Below are positions 17,338 through 24,761 of a stretch of DNA of 55,642 nt, in pieces. The stretch covers positions 1-55,642 of the forward strand of contig JABHQR010000016.1 of assembly GCA_018696395.1 (NCBI GenBank), read 5' to 3'. Below the pieces are notes generated by a model. The model saw nothing but the letters and a program-made list of their open reading frames with translations, did not search any database and had not been told where the DNA came from. The stretch's first letter is position 1. Each line of letters opens with the position of its first letter. Position numbers and translations under genes: made by a program. The stretch is from an archaeon (lineage in GTDB: Archaea; Nanobdellota; Nanobdellia; Woesearchaeales; GW2011-AR9).

Positions 17338-17592
17338 TTAAATAGTAATTATTAATAAAATTAACCCCATTAAGATAATTATAACACCCATAACCAACCC
17401 TAAAGGTGCAAAAAACTTTCTAGTCATTTTTATCGCTTTATTAACACCAAAAATTTTTCTAATTAACCATGCTTTAGGCATTGTTTCAACATATTTTCTT
17501 GCATATTTAGAATCCCTAATGAATTTTGAAGAATAATATATGTTAAAAGAACCTATTCCAATTAATAAAATTGAATACATTAAATCTTCCAT
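17338..17592 (-). CDS. Small two-helix membrane protein
   Basis: Starting from the ATG at 17592 (the frame extends to a TTG at 17604) it has 84 residues. An N-terminal helix is followed by a basic loop, RDSKYARKYVETMPKAWLIRK, and a C-terminal helix near 57-82. It is the first gene of the membrane-protein cluster. No function can be assigned. Confidence 0.6.
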   Translation of the reverse strand: MEDLMYSILLIGIGSFNIYYSSKFIRDSKYARKYVETMPKAWLIRKIFGVNKAIKMTRKFFAPLGLVMGVIIILMGLILLIITI

Positions 17593-17733
17593 AGAAATTT
17601 CCAAATATAATCTATTACTTAATATTTAGTATTATACTTACATACATCAAATGTCTTTTACTTAACATTTTTCCTAAAAACAAGGTATATCTCATATATT
17701 TTAATCAATCAGTTTAAGATTTTCTTTTCCTAT

Positions 17734-17739
17734 TATATC
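17734..17739 (+). promoter_or_regulatory. Promoter box of the 17772 lipoprotein gene
   Basis: TATATC lies 27 bases before the GGAGG at 17761-17765, similar in sequence to the boxes at 6871 and 7787. Confidence 0.4.
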
Positions 17740-17771
17740 TCTTAGTTTTAATAAAAAACTGGAGGGAAAAT

Positions 17772-18158
17772 ATGAACGGCTTAGGAAATATTGTTGTGGC
17801 TGCAGCGTTAGCAGTAGGAGTTTCACAAACTATGGGTTGTGCAAGTACTTGTAATGACATTGAACGAAGAGGTGGACTAGTTGGAACATATACGTCTGAC
17901 TATGTTGTAATTAGTCAAAGTGGTGGCTTAATTATGGACGTATATAAACTAAATGATGTGTATGTAGAAAGTGAAACTGGATCAGATGGGTGGCGGTTCG
18001 TTGATAACAAAGGGTACCCTACTTTTATTGGTGGTGACACTAAGACAATTAGGGTTGATGATCTGAACCGAGATGTCTGGGGTAAATACCACGAATATCA
18101 TATGGAATTTGAATCAGAAACTTATCGGGACCTGTACAATCCAATGGATACTGAATAA
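17772..18158 (+). CDS. Putative lipoprotein
   Basis: A 128-residue protein with a short hydrophobic N-terminal segment (IVVAAALAVGVSQTMGCAS) ending in a lipobox-like MGC near residue 23, so probably exported and lipid-anchored. GGAGGG precedes the ATG by seven bases. The mature part is beta-rich and polar, with acidic and aromatic residues (YHEYHMEFESETYRDLY). No recognised family. A long T-tract ends the transcript. Confidence 0.65.
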   Translation: MNGLGNIVVAAALAVGVSQTMGCASTCNDIERRGGLVGTYTSDYVVISQSGGLIMDVYKLNDVYVESETGSDGWRFVDNKGYPTFIGGDTKTIRVDDLNRDVWGKYHEYHMEFESETYRDLYNPMDTE

Positions 18159-18170
18159 TTTTTTTTTTTT
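18159..18170 (+). terminator. T-tract terminator
   Basis: Twelve consecutive thymines directly follow the stop codon of the lipoprotein gene, the strongest archaeal-type termination signal in the window. Confidence 0.6.
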
Positions 18171-18212
18171 ATTATATTCATCAATAAAAATCTTAACGAG
18201 GTAAAAAATAAA

Positions 18213-18524
18213 ATGACATGGGATAGTTTTGATACATTTTTACTAGCATGTGTGGCAATAGGATCATGTAGCAATGAAAGTAATAACGGAATAGAAAGTA
18301 AATTATCTGAAACAAATCAACAATTGGAATCAGTAGGAAAGCAATTGAATAATCTTAATGAAAGTTTACAACAATATGGGGTACATATTCAATATGATGA
18401 CTTGAATAATGATGGTAATTCACAAGAACCATTTATTGAATATCGTGGAGTAAGGTATGTTCCATTAACTGGAACTTGTTTATTTTTCATTTTCTTAACC
18501 ATAATATATTTAAATGTTCTTTAA
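18213..18524 (+). CDS. Small protein with coiled-coil core and C-terminal membrane helix
   Basis: Of its 103 residues, 1-18 are mildly hydrophobic and end in GSCSNES, which may be a lipobox-like site. Residues about 25-52 form a coiled coil rich in Asn, Gln and Leu (LSETNQQLESVGKQLNNLNE), and about 84-103 form a transmembrane helix (LFFIFLTIIYLNVL). A GAGG site lies about ten bases upstream. It precedes another small membrane protein gene by 12 bases and is probably co-transcribed with it. Confidence 0.6.
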   Translation: MTWDSFDTFLLACVAIGSCSNESNNGIESKLSETNQQLESVGKQLNNLNESLQQYGVHIQYDDLNNDGNSQEPFIEYRGVRYVPLTGTCLFFIFLTIIYLNVL

Positions 18525-18536
18525 TTCTCAAATTTT

Positions 18537-18926
18537 ATGTCAAATGTAAGAGAATCATTAGTAGGGACAATTGATCATTTAGTTATAGAAAAAATTGAAA
18601 CTTCCAATGTTTATAACTCATTTAGGAATGGAATTCATGCTTGGGAAAAAACTAAAGAATATAGTTTAGATTTCAAATCTGTTGCTTATGATCAACCTCT
18701 TGAAGCAATATTTGGAGCAATGCAAGCTGTTGGAGCAGGAATTAGTTTTGGTGCAATAACTCCATTATTATATGGTTTGATAAATAGTTCAAGTTTGGCT
18801 GAAGTTGGGATGTATTCTGTAGCTAGTGGTGTTTGTTTAGGTATTGGTACAGAACTATTAGGTAATGCTATGGACATAGCTCATATAGCTGAAAGAAGAA
18901 TATATACAACTTTTCCAAGAAAATGA
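18537..18926 (+). CDS. Small membrane protein
   Basis: A 129-residue protein with a polar, helical N-terminus and two glycine/alanine-rich hydrophobic stretches (about 57-82 and 88-112) that could form a hairpin in the membrane. There is no recognisable motif. It follows the previous small gene directly. Confidence 0.6.
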   Translation: MSNVRESLVGTIDHLVIEKIETSNVYNSFRNGIHAWEKTKEYSLDFKSVAYDQPLEAIFGAMQAVGAGISFGAITPLLYGLINSSSLAEVGMYSVASGVCLGIGTELLGNAMDIAHIAERRIYTTFPRK

Positions 18927-18966
18927 ACATTTTAGGTTAAAGAATAAATCGCATTATATCTTCTTA

Positions 18967-20283
18967 TCAAACAAATAACAAAACACTTAACCCAACTGCA
19001 AGTATGATCCCGAAAATGCTTATTATCCATTTACCATATTCTTTTCCACCAAATAAATAAGCAATACCACCTTTAACTAAGGTATTACTACAAACCGCTA
19101 TTGTTATGGTTGTAACTGCAGCTTTAGCTGAAATATCTCCAGCTAATGAAAGTGATGCCATTGAAATAGTTATTGCATCTACATCAGCTAACCCTGATAA
19201 TAAACCCGCTAAATATAACCCAGAATTACCTAAAATTATTTGCAAAAATTTTGCAATGAATAATACAAATGCGAAAAAAAGTCCAAACTTAATTGCTGGA
19301 ATTAAAGCAAATGGACTATCAAAATCAACCTTTTTCTTTACTTTCTTTTGTTTCTTTTCACTTAAGTAAATAAATAGTACTGATGAAAATCCTGCTAATG
19401 CCATTGTACCAATAGGTAATATCAAATATTTTAAGAGTGATTTGTTAATTACTAACACTTCAAATAATACTCTTAAAAACATTGTAGATGATGCAATCAT
19501 AACTCCTGCAACAAAAGGTTTGACAATTTTTTTTAACCTTTTTGATTCTAATGATAATGAAGAAGTTACAGCAGTACTTGAAACTAATCCACCTAAAAAG
19601 CCTGTTAAACCAATCCCTTTATCAGCACCAATATTTTTTATCAGAATATAACCAACATAACTTATACCTGTAATGAACACTACCATTAACCATATCTTAA
19701 ATGGGTTGAAAACTGCAATTTCAGATAAGATTGCTGCTGCTTTTGGAAAACTGTTAATTAAATCATTTAATATCGGGAGATCTGTTAATGCATAAGATAT
19801 ATTTGGTAAAAGAGGTAAAACAACTAAACTAATAATTGCAAATTTCAATGATGCATAAAGTTCTTCCGATTCAATCTTTTTTGCGAACCCATGTAACTGG
19901 GGTTTAAATGCTAAAACTGTAGCTGTTACAATTGCAACAATAACTGAAAATGTTATATATCCTTTCATAACAAATATACCTAACAAGAAACATATTAAAG
20001 CAGATATTTCTGAAGTAATACCAGTATTACCTGTTTTATTTGAAACAATGACATATCCAGCAACAATTAATGCTATTACTGAAATAAATCCAACTGTAAT
20101 TATAATGTCAAATCCTACGAGAACGTTTGAAATATGACCAATGAACGCACCGAATGAAGCTAGTAAAACAAATGTTCTAATGCCACCAAAATCTTTAATT
20201 TTTCTTTTTTGGAACTCATATTCTCTTTCAATACCTATGACTGCACCTAATGCTATTGCAAGAAAAAAATGTAATATTGTCAT
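18967..20283 (-). CDS. MgtC/SapB-DUF4010 membrane protein
   Basis: I take the ATG at 20283 (438 residues); the frame extends three codons to a TTG. The N-terminus HFFLAIALGAVIGIEREYEF followed by KDFGGIRTFVLLASFGAFIG is the MgtC/SapB signature, including IGxERE and the basic-GGIRT loop. The C-terminal two thirds form the DUF4010 portion, with further helices including GFLGGLVSSTAVTSSLS and ADVDAITISMASLS. About 12 transmembrane helices are expected. The family is linked to Mg2+ homeostasis or envelope stress in other organisms, but the archaeal role is untested. Monocistronic. Confidence 0.88.
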   Translation of the reverse strand: MTILHFFLAIALGAVIGIEREYEFQKRKIKDFGGIRTFVLLASFGAFIGHISNVLVGFDIIITVGFISVIALIVAGYVIVSNKTGNTGITSEISALICFLLGIFVMKGYITFSVIVAIVTATVLAFKPQLHGFAKKIESEELYASLKFAIISLVVLPLLPNISYALTDLPILNDLINSFPKAAAILSEIAVFNPFKIWLMVVFITGISYVGYILIKNIGADKGIGLTGFLGGLVSSTAVTSSLSLESKRLKKIVKPFVAGVMIASSTMFLRVLFEVLVINKSLLKYLILPIGTMALAGFSSVLFIYLSEKKQKKVKKKVDFDSPFALIPAIKFGLFFAFVLFIAKFLQIILGNSGLYLAGLLSGLADVDAITISMASLSLAGDISAKAAVTTITIAVCSNTLVKGGIAYLFGGKEYGKWIISIFGIILAVGLSVLLFV

Positions 20284-20392
20284 AGCTTCCAATCAACACA
20301 CCTCTATATTAATAATATTTAATAGATATTTAAATGTTTTTAAATTAAACTGATAACAAGTTATAATTGTTTAAATATTTGAATAAAATAAT

Positions 20393-20914
20393 TTAATCTA
20401 ATATTATGTCTAAATTATCTAATAAATTAATCACTTCTGGCATTGAAAACATAGTTTTTTTAAGAATGTTCAGATTCGGATCTATACTATAATTTTTAGC
20501 AGTTTTAAAGTTTGTAGAATTTAAATTAGTATTTTCAAAACGACTTCTTTTAAGGTCTGAATCATTAAATTTAACTTTAGTTAAATTAGTTCCAAAAAAA
20601 TGGCATTCAATAATCTCACAATTATTAAAAATAGTGTTTTTCAGGTTTAAATTAGAAAAATCAGACATGGATATCGAACAATTTTCAAAACTAAAACTAA
20701 ATAAAAATTTGTTGCATTTTGAAAAATTTAATCCCAATATTTTACATTTTTTAAAATTACAATTTTGAATCTGAGTATTTTCTAAATAAACATTTGACAA
20801 ATTACATTCTTCAAAAACACAATCAATGAAACTAGAACTTTTGAAAGATTTATCGGTAAAGTTATCATTTTTAAATATTTTAGATTCAAACTCTTTATTT
20901 TGAAATTCCATCAT
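20393..20914 (-). CDS. Pentapeptide-repeat protein
   Basis: Most of the 173 residues follow the five-residue pattern with Phe or Leu at the centre: SFIDCVFEECNLSNVYLENT, NCNFKKCKILGLNFS, NLKNTIFNNCEIIECHFFGT, LKRSRFENTNLNSTNF. This predicts a right-handed quadrilateral beta helix. Such proteins are cytoplasmic or target-binding, some protecting DNA gyrase; no specific role can be inferred here. Two adjacent ATGs make the exact first residue uncertain. Confidence 0.88.
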   Translation of the reverse strand: MMEFQNKEFESKIFKNDNFTDKSFKSSSFIDCVFEECNLSNVYLENTQIQNCNFKKCKILGLNFSKCNKFLFSFSFENCSISMSDFSNLNLKNTIFNNCEIIECHFFGTNLTKVKFNDSDLKRSRFENTNLNSTNFKTAKNYSIDPNLNILKKTMFSMPEVINLLDNLDIILD

Positions 20915-20975
20915 ATTTGGATTATTTTGATACTTTATAACTTTTGCTTGTTTAATGTTTTAATTAATATGTCAT

Positions 20976-21803
20976 TTATTTAGAATAAGCAATATCCATT
21001 GCTTCTCTGATTTTATCAAGACCTTTTTCATTAAATGCGATTCCTAGTCTTGGTGTTGCTCCAGATATTACAATTGCGTTGAAAATATTAGTGAGCGAAT
21101 TTACTGAATAAATAATTCCATTTTTTCCTGTGCAGGTTGTTGCATGATATATCTTTTTATGAGTACTTTTTTTTGCATATTTTATTGTTCTTTTGATAAC
21201 TGATATGTCTTGATTCCATCTCAATGGGTTCCATTCAGTTACATATTCATCAAATATCCCTCTAAGATTATCTATGTGGGCGGAAGGAAATTCATTATGT
21301 ATTGTTGGGGCACAAACATTAACAGAAGTTTTTATATCTAATGAATTTACTATCTTTGTAAGGGCATTTTTAACATTTTGTTTATTGTTCCCATCACAAT
21401 TATTACAATAACACCCATTTTTCATTATCCAAGGCATATCAAAAAATATTCCATCGTAATATCCCATTATATCATTTAATTCAGGTAAAAGAATATCTTC
21501 TATGTATCTTGAAGAAGGACACATTAAAGATAAAGGTTTGTTATTTTTATCTCTTTGTGCGTATTGTTTAAATTTATCTCTTCCAAAAGGACCAGTATAT
21601 AATATGGCTTTCATTCCTTCATCATGAATGATAGATGTTATGTCTTTGGTCCTTTGTTTTTGAATACTAAAAAGTCTTCTGCCAGAATGTTCTATTTCAG
21701 TTGCACCTGTTTTTTTGAGTAGTTTGATATAATTTTGATATTCTTTTAAATTTATAGGTGCATGTAAATTAAATCTATGAGATAAATAATTTCGGAATAC
21801 CAT
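20976..21803 (-). CDS. Putative glycoside-hydrolase-like TIM-barrel protein
   Basis: This 275-residue protein follows the pattern of hypothetical glycosyl hydrolases (GHL6-like). It has an early strand with TEIEHSGRRLFS, then IIHDEGMKAILYTGPFGRD, a conserved YYDGIFFDMPWI, a metal-like GCYCNNCDGNN, and TEWNPLRWNQ. The sequence DGIFFD with Cys-x-Cys-x2-Cys downstream is characteristic. There is no signal peptide, so it is probably cytoplasmic, unusual if it acts on a polysaccharide. Catalytic identity is unproven. Confidence 0.6.
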   Translation of the reverse strand: MVFRNYLSHRFNLHAPINLKEYQNYIKLLKKTGATEIEHSGRRLFSIQKQRTKDITSIIHDEGMKAILYTGPFGRDKFKQYAQRDKNNKPLSLMCPSSRYIEDILLPELNDIMGYYDGIFFDMPWIMKNGCYCNNCDGNNKQNVKNALTKIVNSLDIKTSVNVCAPTIHNEFPSAHIDNLRGIFDEYVTEWNPLRWNQDISVIKRTIKYAKKSTHKKIYHATTCTGKNGIIYSVNSLTNIFNAIVISGATPRLGIAFNEKGLDKIREAMDIAYSK

Positions 21804-21879
21804 ATTAAATAAGAATTATCATCATTATTATATAAATTTTTTTTAAATAATATTTCAATCATGTTTTTTCAACGATATT

Positions 21880-21887
21880 TTTATATA
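21880..21887 (+). promoter_or_regulatory. TATA box, leaderless spacing
   Basis: TTTATATA lies 31 bases before ATG 21911. Confidence 0.6.
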
Positions 21888-21910
21888 CCTCTTAAATAAA
21901 ACATATTGTT

Positions 21911-22393
21911 ATGAAAAAAATGTTTTGGCCAGTACCGTCTACAAAGAAAAATGTTCCTAAATCAAAATTTAAAAAAGGTTTTGGTAGAAATAAAGAGGGT
22001 GGAAGATTTCATTGTGGAACAGATATTTTAGCAAAATATGGGTCAAATATCATAGCAATTGAATCTGGATTAATTAAGAATATTTTTTTATTTACATATC
22101 TGGAATTAGATCAATTCAATAAATATGAAAATACCTATGCAATTGCAATCCAACATGAAAAAGGTAATTATGCTTTATACTGTGAATTACAAAAACCGAA
22201 ATTGAAGATTGGACAAAAAGTAAAAGCGGGACAATTAATTGGGAAAGTTGGAAGAATTTTTGTACACAAACCAAAACATACAATGTTACATTTTGAATAT
22301 CATTCTAAATTGCCAAACTCTACAACTAAATGGTATAAAGGAAAAAGGCCAAAAAGTTTATTGAGTTCTACTAAATACCTCCAGTGTATCTAA
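21911..22393 (+). CDS. M23-like peptidase domain protein, likely altered active site
   Basis: The 160 residues match a LytM/M23 fold. FHCGTDILAKYGSNIIA (about 34-50) gives the HxxxD metal pair, then AIQHEKGNYALYCEL, the LKIGQKVKAGQLIGKVG strand-turn near 97-113, and MLHFEY near 128-133. In active M23 enzymes the last motif is HxHF; here the first His is replaced by Met (TMLHF). No signal peptide is visible. It may bind a peptide or glycan without cleaving it, or cleave inefficiently. Confidence 0.7.
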   Translation: MKKMFWPVPSTKKNVPKSKFKKGFGRNKEGGRFHCGTDILAKYGSNIIAIESGLIKNIFLFTYLELDQFNKYENTYAIAIQHEKGNYALYCELQKPKLKIGQKVKAGQLIGKVGRIFVHKPKHTMLHFEYHSKLPNSTTKWYKGKRPKSLLSSTKYLQCI

Positions 22394-22394
22394 A

Positions 22395-22526
22395 TGTCCG
22401 AGTGAGTAATATTGTAATAAACATTGCATAGTTGTTGATGAAATAAATGATGGTCCTAATGAAATCGCTCAATAATTTACCGAACGGATTAAAAAAGTAA
22501 TTGAATTTTTTGATTATCAATTTTGA
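22395..22526 (+). pseudogene. Degraded short Cys-motif protein gene
   Basis: One frame reads CPSE-stop-YCNKHCIVVDEINDGPNEIAQ-stop-FTERIKKVIEFFDYQF, followed by TGA. It is protein-like in composition with two internal TAA codons (22407 and 22473) and no usable start. This looks like a decayed gene for a short cysteine-containing protein. It lies between the M23-like gene and the broken NUDIX gene, so both neighbours point to local decay. Confidence 0.45.
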
Positions 22527-22562
22527 AATGTTTTATTAATGAAGACCATCTTTAGATTTAAA

Positions 22563-23012
22563 ATGGAGAAAGTTCAAGTAGAAGTAATTGTTTTTAGAAA
22601 AGTAAATAATTATTTTGAATTCCTAATCTTAAAAAGAATTGCAAGCAAAGGGGGATTTTGACAACCACCTTGTGGGCGTCTAGAAAAAGATGATAAATCA
22701 AACTTAAATGCTGCATACAGAGAAGTATTTGAAGAAACAGCAATTTTAAAAAGTCAAATAATCAAAGTTATTGAAGACGTACATTATTTTAAAATGGATG
22801 CACACTATCTCACACAAGAACCAATAGAACCAATAGAAGAATTTGTTTTTGCTTTTGAAGTTGAAAGTGATACTAATGTTCAAATTGATAATAATATCTC
22901 TGTTGAGCATGATAAATTTAAATGGGTTACATTTGAAGAGGCAATTAGTTTGTTAAAATGGGGCAATAACAGGGATGCATTTAGAAAATTGAATAAAATT
23001 TTGATGAATTAA
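22563..23012 (+). pseudogene. NUDIX hydrolase gene with in-frame TGA
   Basis: From ATG 22563 the frame encodes MEKVQVEVIVFRKV...KGGF, then TGA (22659-22661), and continues QPPCGRLEKDD to a natural end at 23012. NUDIX proteins have GFWQxPGGxxE at this place, so TGA replaces the Trp codon by a single base change. The NUDIX box is also eroded: G to C, and REVFEETAI instead of REUxEExGU. Other genes here end in TGA, so the code is standard. A pseudogene is the simplest reading. An alternative is translation of the 3' part alone from the ATG at 22794, which lacks the catalytic box. Confidence 0.75.
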
Positions 23013-23040
23013 TTGTGATTAAATATTTTTTTAAAGTAAT

Positions 23041-23100
23041 AACGATGAATTCTTATTTTGTAGATGTATATAAGCAGTTTAGATATTTAAGTGCTTTTGT
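23041..23100 (+). repeat. Dispersed repeat, copy A (5'-truncated)
   Basis: It shares AACGATGAATTCTTATTTTG and TATTTAAGTGCTTTTGT with the other copies but lacks the 5' hairpin. The last four codons and stop of the P-loop kinase gene (minus strand) lie inside it, so insertion probably reshaped that gene's C-terminus. Confidence 0.7.
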
Positions 23101-23605
23101 ATTTATTTTTACTTTTTAGATTATTTTTAATCTCATCTATAGTCTCTTCAATTGATTCTCCTTGAGTATCAATCAAAATTCCAAAATTATTATTACATAC
23201 TAAATTATAAACTTCTTCAGCTACTCCCTCACCTATTGTTCTCTTACGATCTTTATCTCTTTGAATACATGTATTTAATGATGCTTTTAATGTGAAAATA
23301 TAACTGTCAAATGTAAGATTTTTAATAAGATAGTCTAAAACTTCTTTATGATAAATACAACCATCAAAAATTACTATTTTATCTTTCTTAAGTAATTCTT
23401 TAGTTATAGGTATAACAATATCCAACCCCTTAATAAAATTTTCAGCAAGAATACAGGCTGAATTTGAGGCATAATGATCTAATTTATTTTCTTTCAGAAC
23501 AGCATCCAAATCAATTCTTTCTGCATTTAAATCCTTAACAAGCCTTTTAGCACAAGTTGACTTTCCAGATCCTAGTGTTCCAGACAGAACTATGTAATAA
23601 CTCAT
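23087..23605 (-). CDS. P-loop kinase-like NTPase
   Basis: The Walker A motif GTLGSGKST lies at residues 9-17 of 172, followed by LIDxDxV-like AERIDLDAVL and a Walker B-like IVIFDGCIYH near 76-85. A DRDKDRKRT-like (RDKDRKRT) lid-like basic segment near 115-122 and a C-terminal Asp/Glu-rich helix follow. The fold matches small adenylate-kinase-like or zeta/AAA_33 kinases; the substrate (nucleotide, sugar, RNA) is unclear. The C-terminus ends within repeat copy A. Confidence 0.75.
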   Translation of the reverse strand: MSYYIVLSGTLGSGKSTCAKRLVKDLNAERIDLDAVLKENKLDHYASNSACILAENFIKGLDIVIPITKELLKKDKIVIFDGCIYHKEVLDYLIKNLTFDSYIFTLKASLNTCIQRDKDRKRTIGEGVAEEVYNLVCNNNFGILIDTQGESIEETIDEIKNNLKSKNKYKST

Positions 23606-23689
23606 GGTATCGTAAAATTATTTTGTATTTAATTAATTTTCTGCTATATTAATTTTGAACAAGACTTAAACAAAAAAGTTTTGATTAAA

Positions 23690-23697
23690 TTTATATA
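23690..23697 (+). promoter_or_regulatory. TATA box, leaderless spacing
   Basis: TTTATATA lies 30 bases before ATG 23720. Confidence 0.6.
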
Positions 23698-23719
23698 GTT
23701 TTATATTTATTATTTTTTT

Positions 23720-24202
23720 ATGGCTGAAAAACCATCTATAGATTATGCAAAAGAACGACCTCCAAAGAATATTTTCCCTATTGAAAAACAGATGTTGGTT
23801 TTAGGTCAAATTAAAAACTATATCTATCATAATTTACCTCCAAATACAAAATTTCATAGAAAAAGGATATTTGGGTCTTTGGCAAAAGGAACATTTGGAA
23901 AATATGAAAGGAAATGGAAAGGTCGTAAATTTTCAGATGTTGATGTTTTATTTGTGGTTGATGATAATTTTAGACCACCACCAAAATGGAAAGTTCATTT
24001 TAAAGCTGAAACGAAAGTGTGGGTCGTTTATGATGTTGATGTAGTTCCAATTGCTACAGAAGATGAAACTGTTTTTGTGGATGTTCAGTATATTATTTTA
24101 ACAAAAACATTTGCTAGTAAACCTGAAACCATTGCCAGAGCAGAAGAATGGGGGATTCCATTAAATAAGTTTTTAAGTAAGAATAAGTTTATACATTTAT
24201 AA
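23720..24202 (+). CDS. Nucleotidyltransferase-fold protein
   Basis: Residues about 51-78 of 160 contain the pol-beta nucleotidyltransferase signature: FGSLAKGTFGK followed by SDVDVLFVV, giving the GS motif and the metal-binding DxD pair. A third acidic residue is probably in VYDVDVVPI (about 110-118). The enzyme could transfer a nucleotide to a small molecule or RNA; the lack of an adjacent HEPN partner argues against a MntA/HepT toxin pair. It is single, leaderless and close to a decaying patch. Confidence 0.75.
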   Translation: MAEKPSIDYAKERPPKNIFPIEKQMLVLGQIKNYIYHNLPPNTKFHRKRIFGSLAKGTFGKYERKWKGRKFSDVDVLFVVDDNFRPPPKWKVHFKAETKVWVVYDVDVVPIATEDETVFVDVQYIILTKTFASKPETIARAEEWGIPLNKFLSKNKFIHL

Positions 24203-24285
24203 CTTTCTTCTTAGCATCACTATTTTATTAACATAACGTTGCGTTGTTATGTGGGGAAACAGTATGACGCAGGCGCTTTTGGAAT

Positions 24286-24582
24286 TTACTTCATATAAAC
24301 CCAAGCAGATTTTCCACTTTTGAGAAAAACTTTTTGCCTTCTATAAGAATTTGTTTCATAATCATCAATTAAATTCAATTCTTTAGAACTTACTAAAAAA
24401 AACAATCCTTTAACATATCTGCCCTTTTTTGGAAGAATAATCGGATATTTATTATTATTTATTTTAATTTTTGATCTTGTAAAATCCAATAATACCTCTG
24501 ATGAAGATTCTGCTATCCTTCCAAAAACAGATTTTTGTATTTCTGGTTTTTTTAGAGTTCCATAAACAAAAAGTTTTTCCAT
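24286..24582 (-). CDS. Gamma-glutamylcyclotransferase-like (AIG2-type) protein
   Basis: The 98-residue protein has the family's glycine-containing N-terminus LFVYGTLKKPEI, GLFFLVSSKELNLIDDYET and a downstream Y.R (NSYRRQ). The catalytic Glu would be within DDYET. Members cyclise gamma-glutamyl amines or peptides, or act in amine modification. It is slightly short for the family but complete at both ends. A hairpin CATAAC/GTTATG at about 24231-24252 lies after its stop codon and could mark its 3' end. Confidence 0.75.
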   Translation of the reverse strand: MEKLFVYGTLKKPEIQKSVFGRIAESSSEVLLDFTRSKIKINNNKYPIILPKKGRYVKGLFFLVSSKELNLIDDYETNSYRRQKVFLKSGKSAWVYMK

Positions 24583-24666
24583 TATATTCTAAAGATGATA
24601 GTAATATAAAACCTTTTCGAAAAGCGTTGAGTAATATTGAACATGACACTTTCTAGGCGAACTTCT

Positions 24667-24685
24667 GTAGCTACAAAGCGGCTAC
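24667..24685 (+). repeat. GCTACAAAG(C/T)GGCTAC motif, copy 1
   Basis: GTAGCTACAAAGCGGCTAC matches the motif at 45454 and 54015 with one change, and the inverted copy at 42954. It lies in the 179-base gap upstream of the large phosphohistidine gene, next to a perfect palindrome, CTTTTCGAAAAG, at about 24613-24624. Confidence 0.6.
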
Positions 24686-24733
24686 AAAGTTTATTGAGTT
24701 GAAATAACAATCACTTCTATTTTAATAAAATAT

Positions 24734-24741
24734 TTAAATAG
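24734..24741 (+). promoter_or_regulatory. TATA-like box of the large phosphotransferase gene
   Basis: TTTAAATA lies 28 bases before ATG 24762, consistent with leaderless transcription. Confidence 0.5.
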
Positions 24742-24761
24742 TCATAAATTCTATATTTATT

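Noticed and set aside
22659-22661. TGA read as tryptophan or selenocysteine
   Set aside because: Several intact genes nearby end in TGA, the expected residue is Trp, and the NUDIX box is already eroded, so a pseudogene or sequence error is simpler.
23720-24202. MntA/HepT-type toxin-antitoxin
   Set aside because: The nucleotidyltransferase-like gene has no HEPN-domain neighbour.
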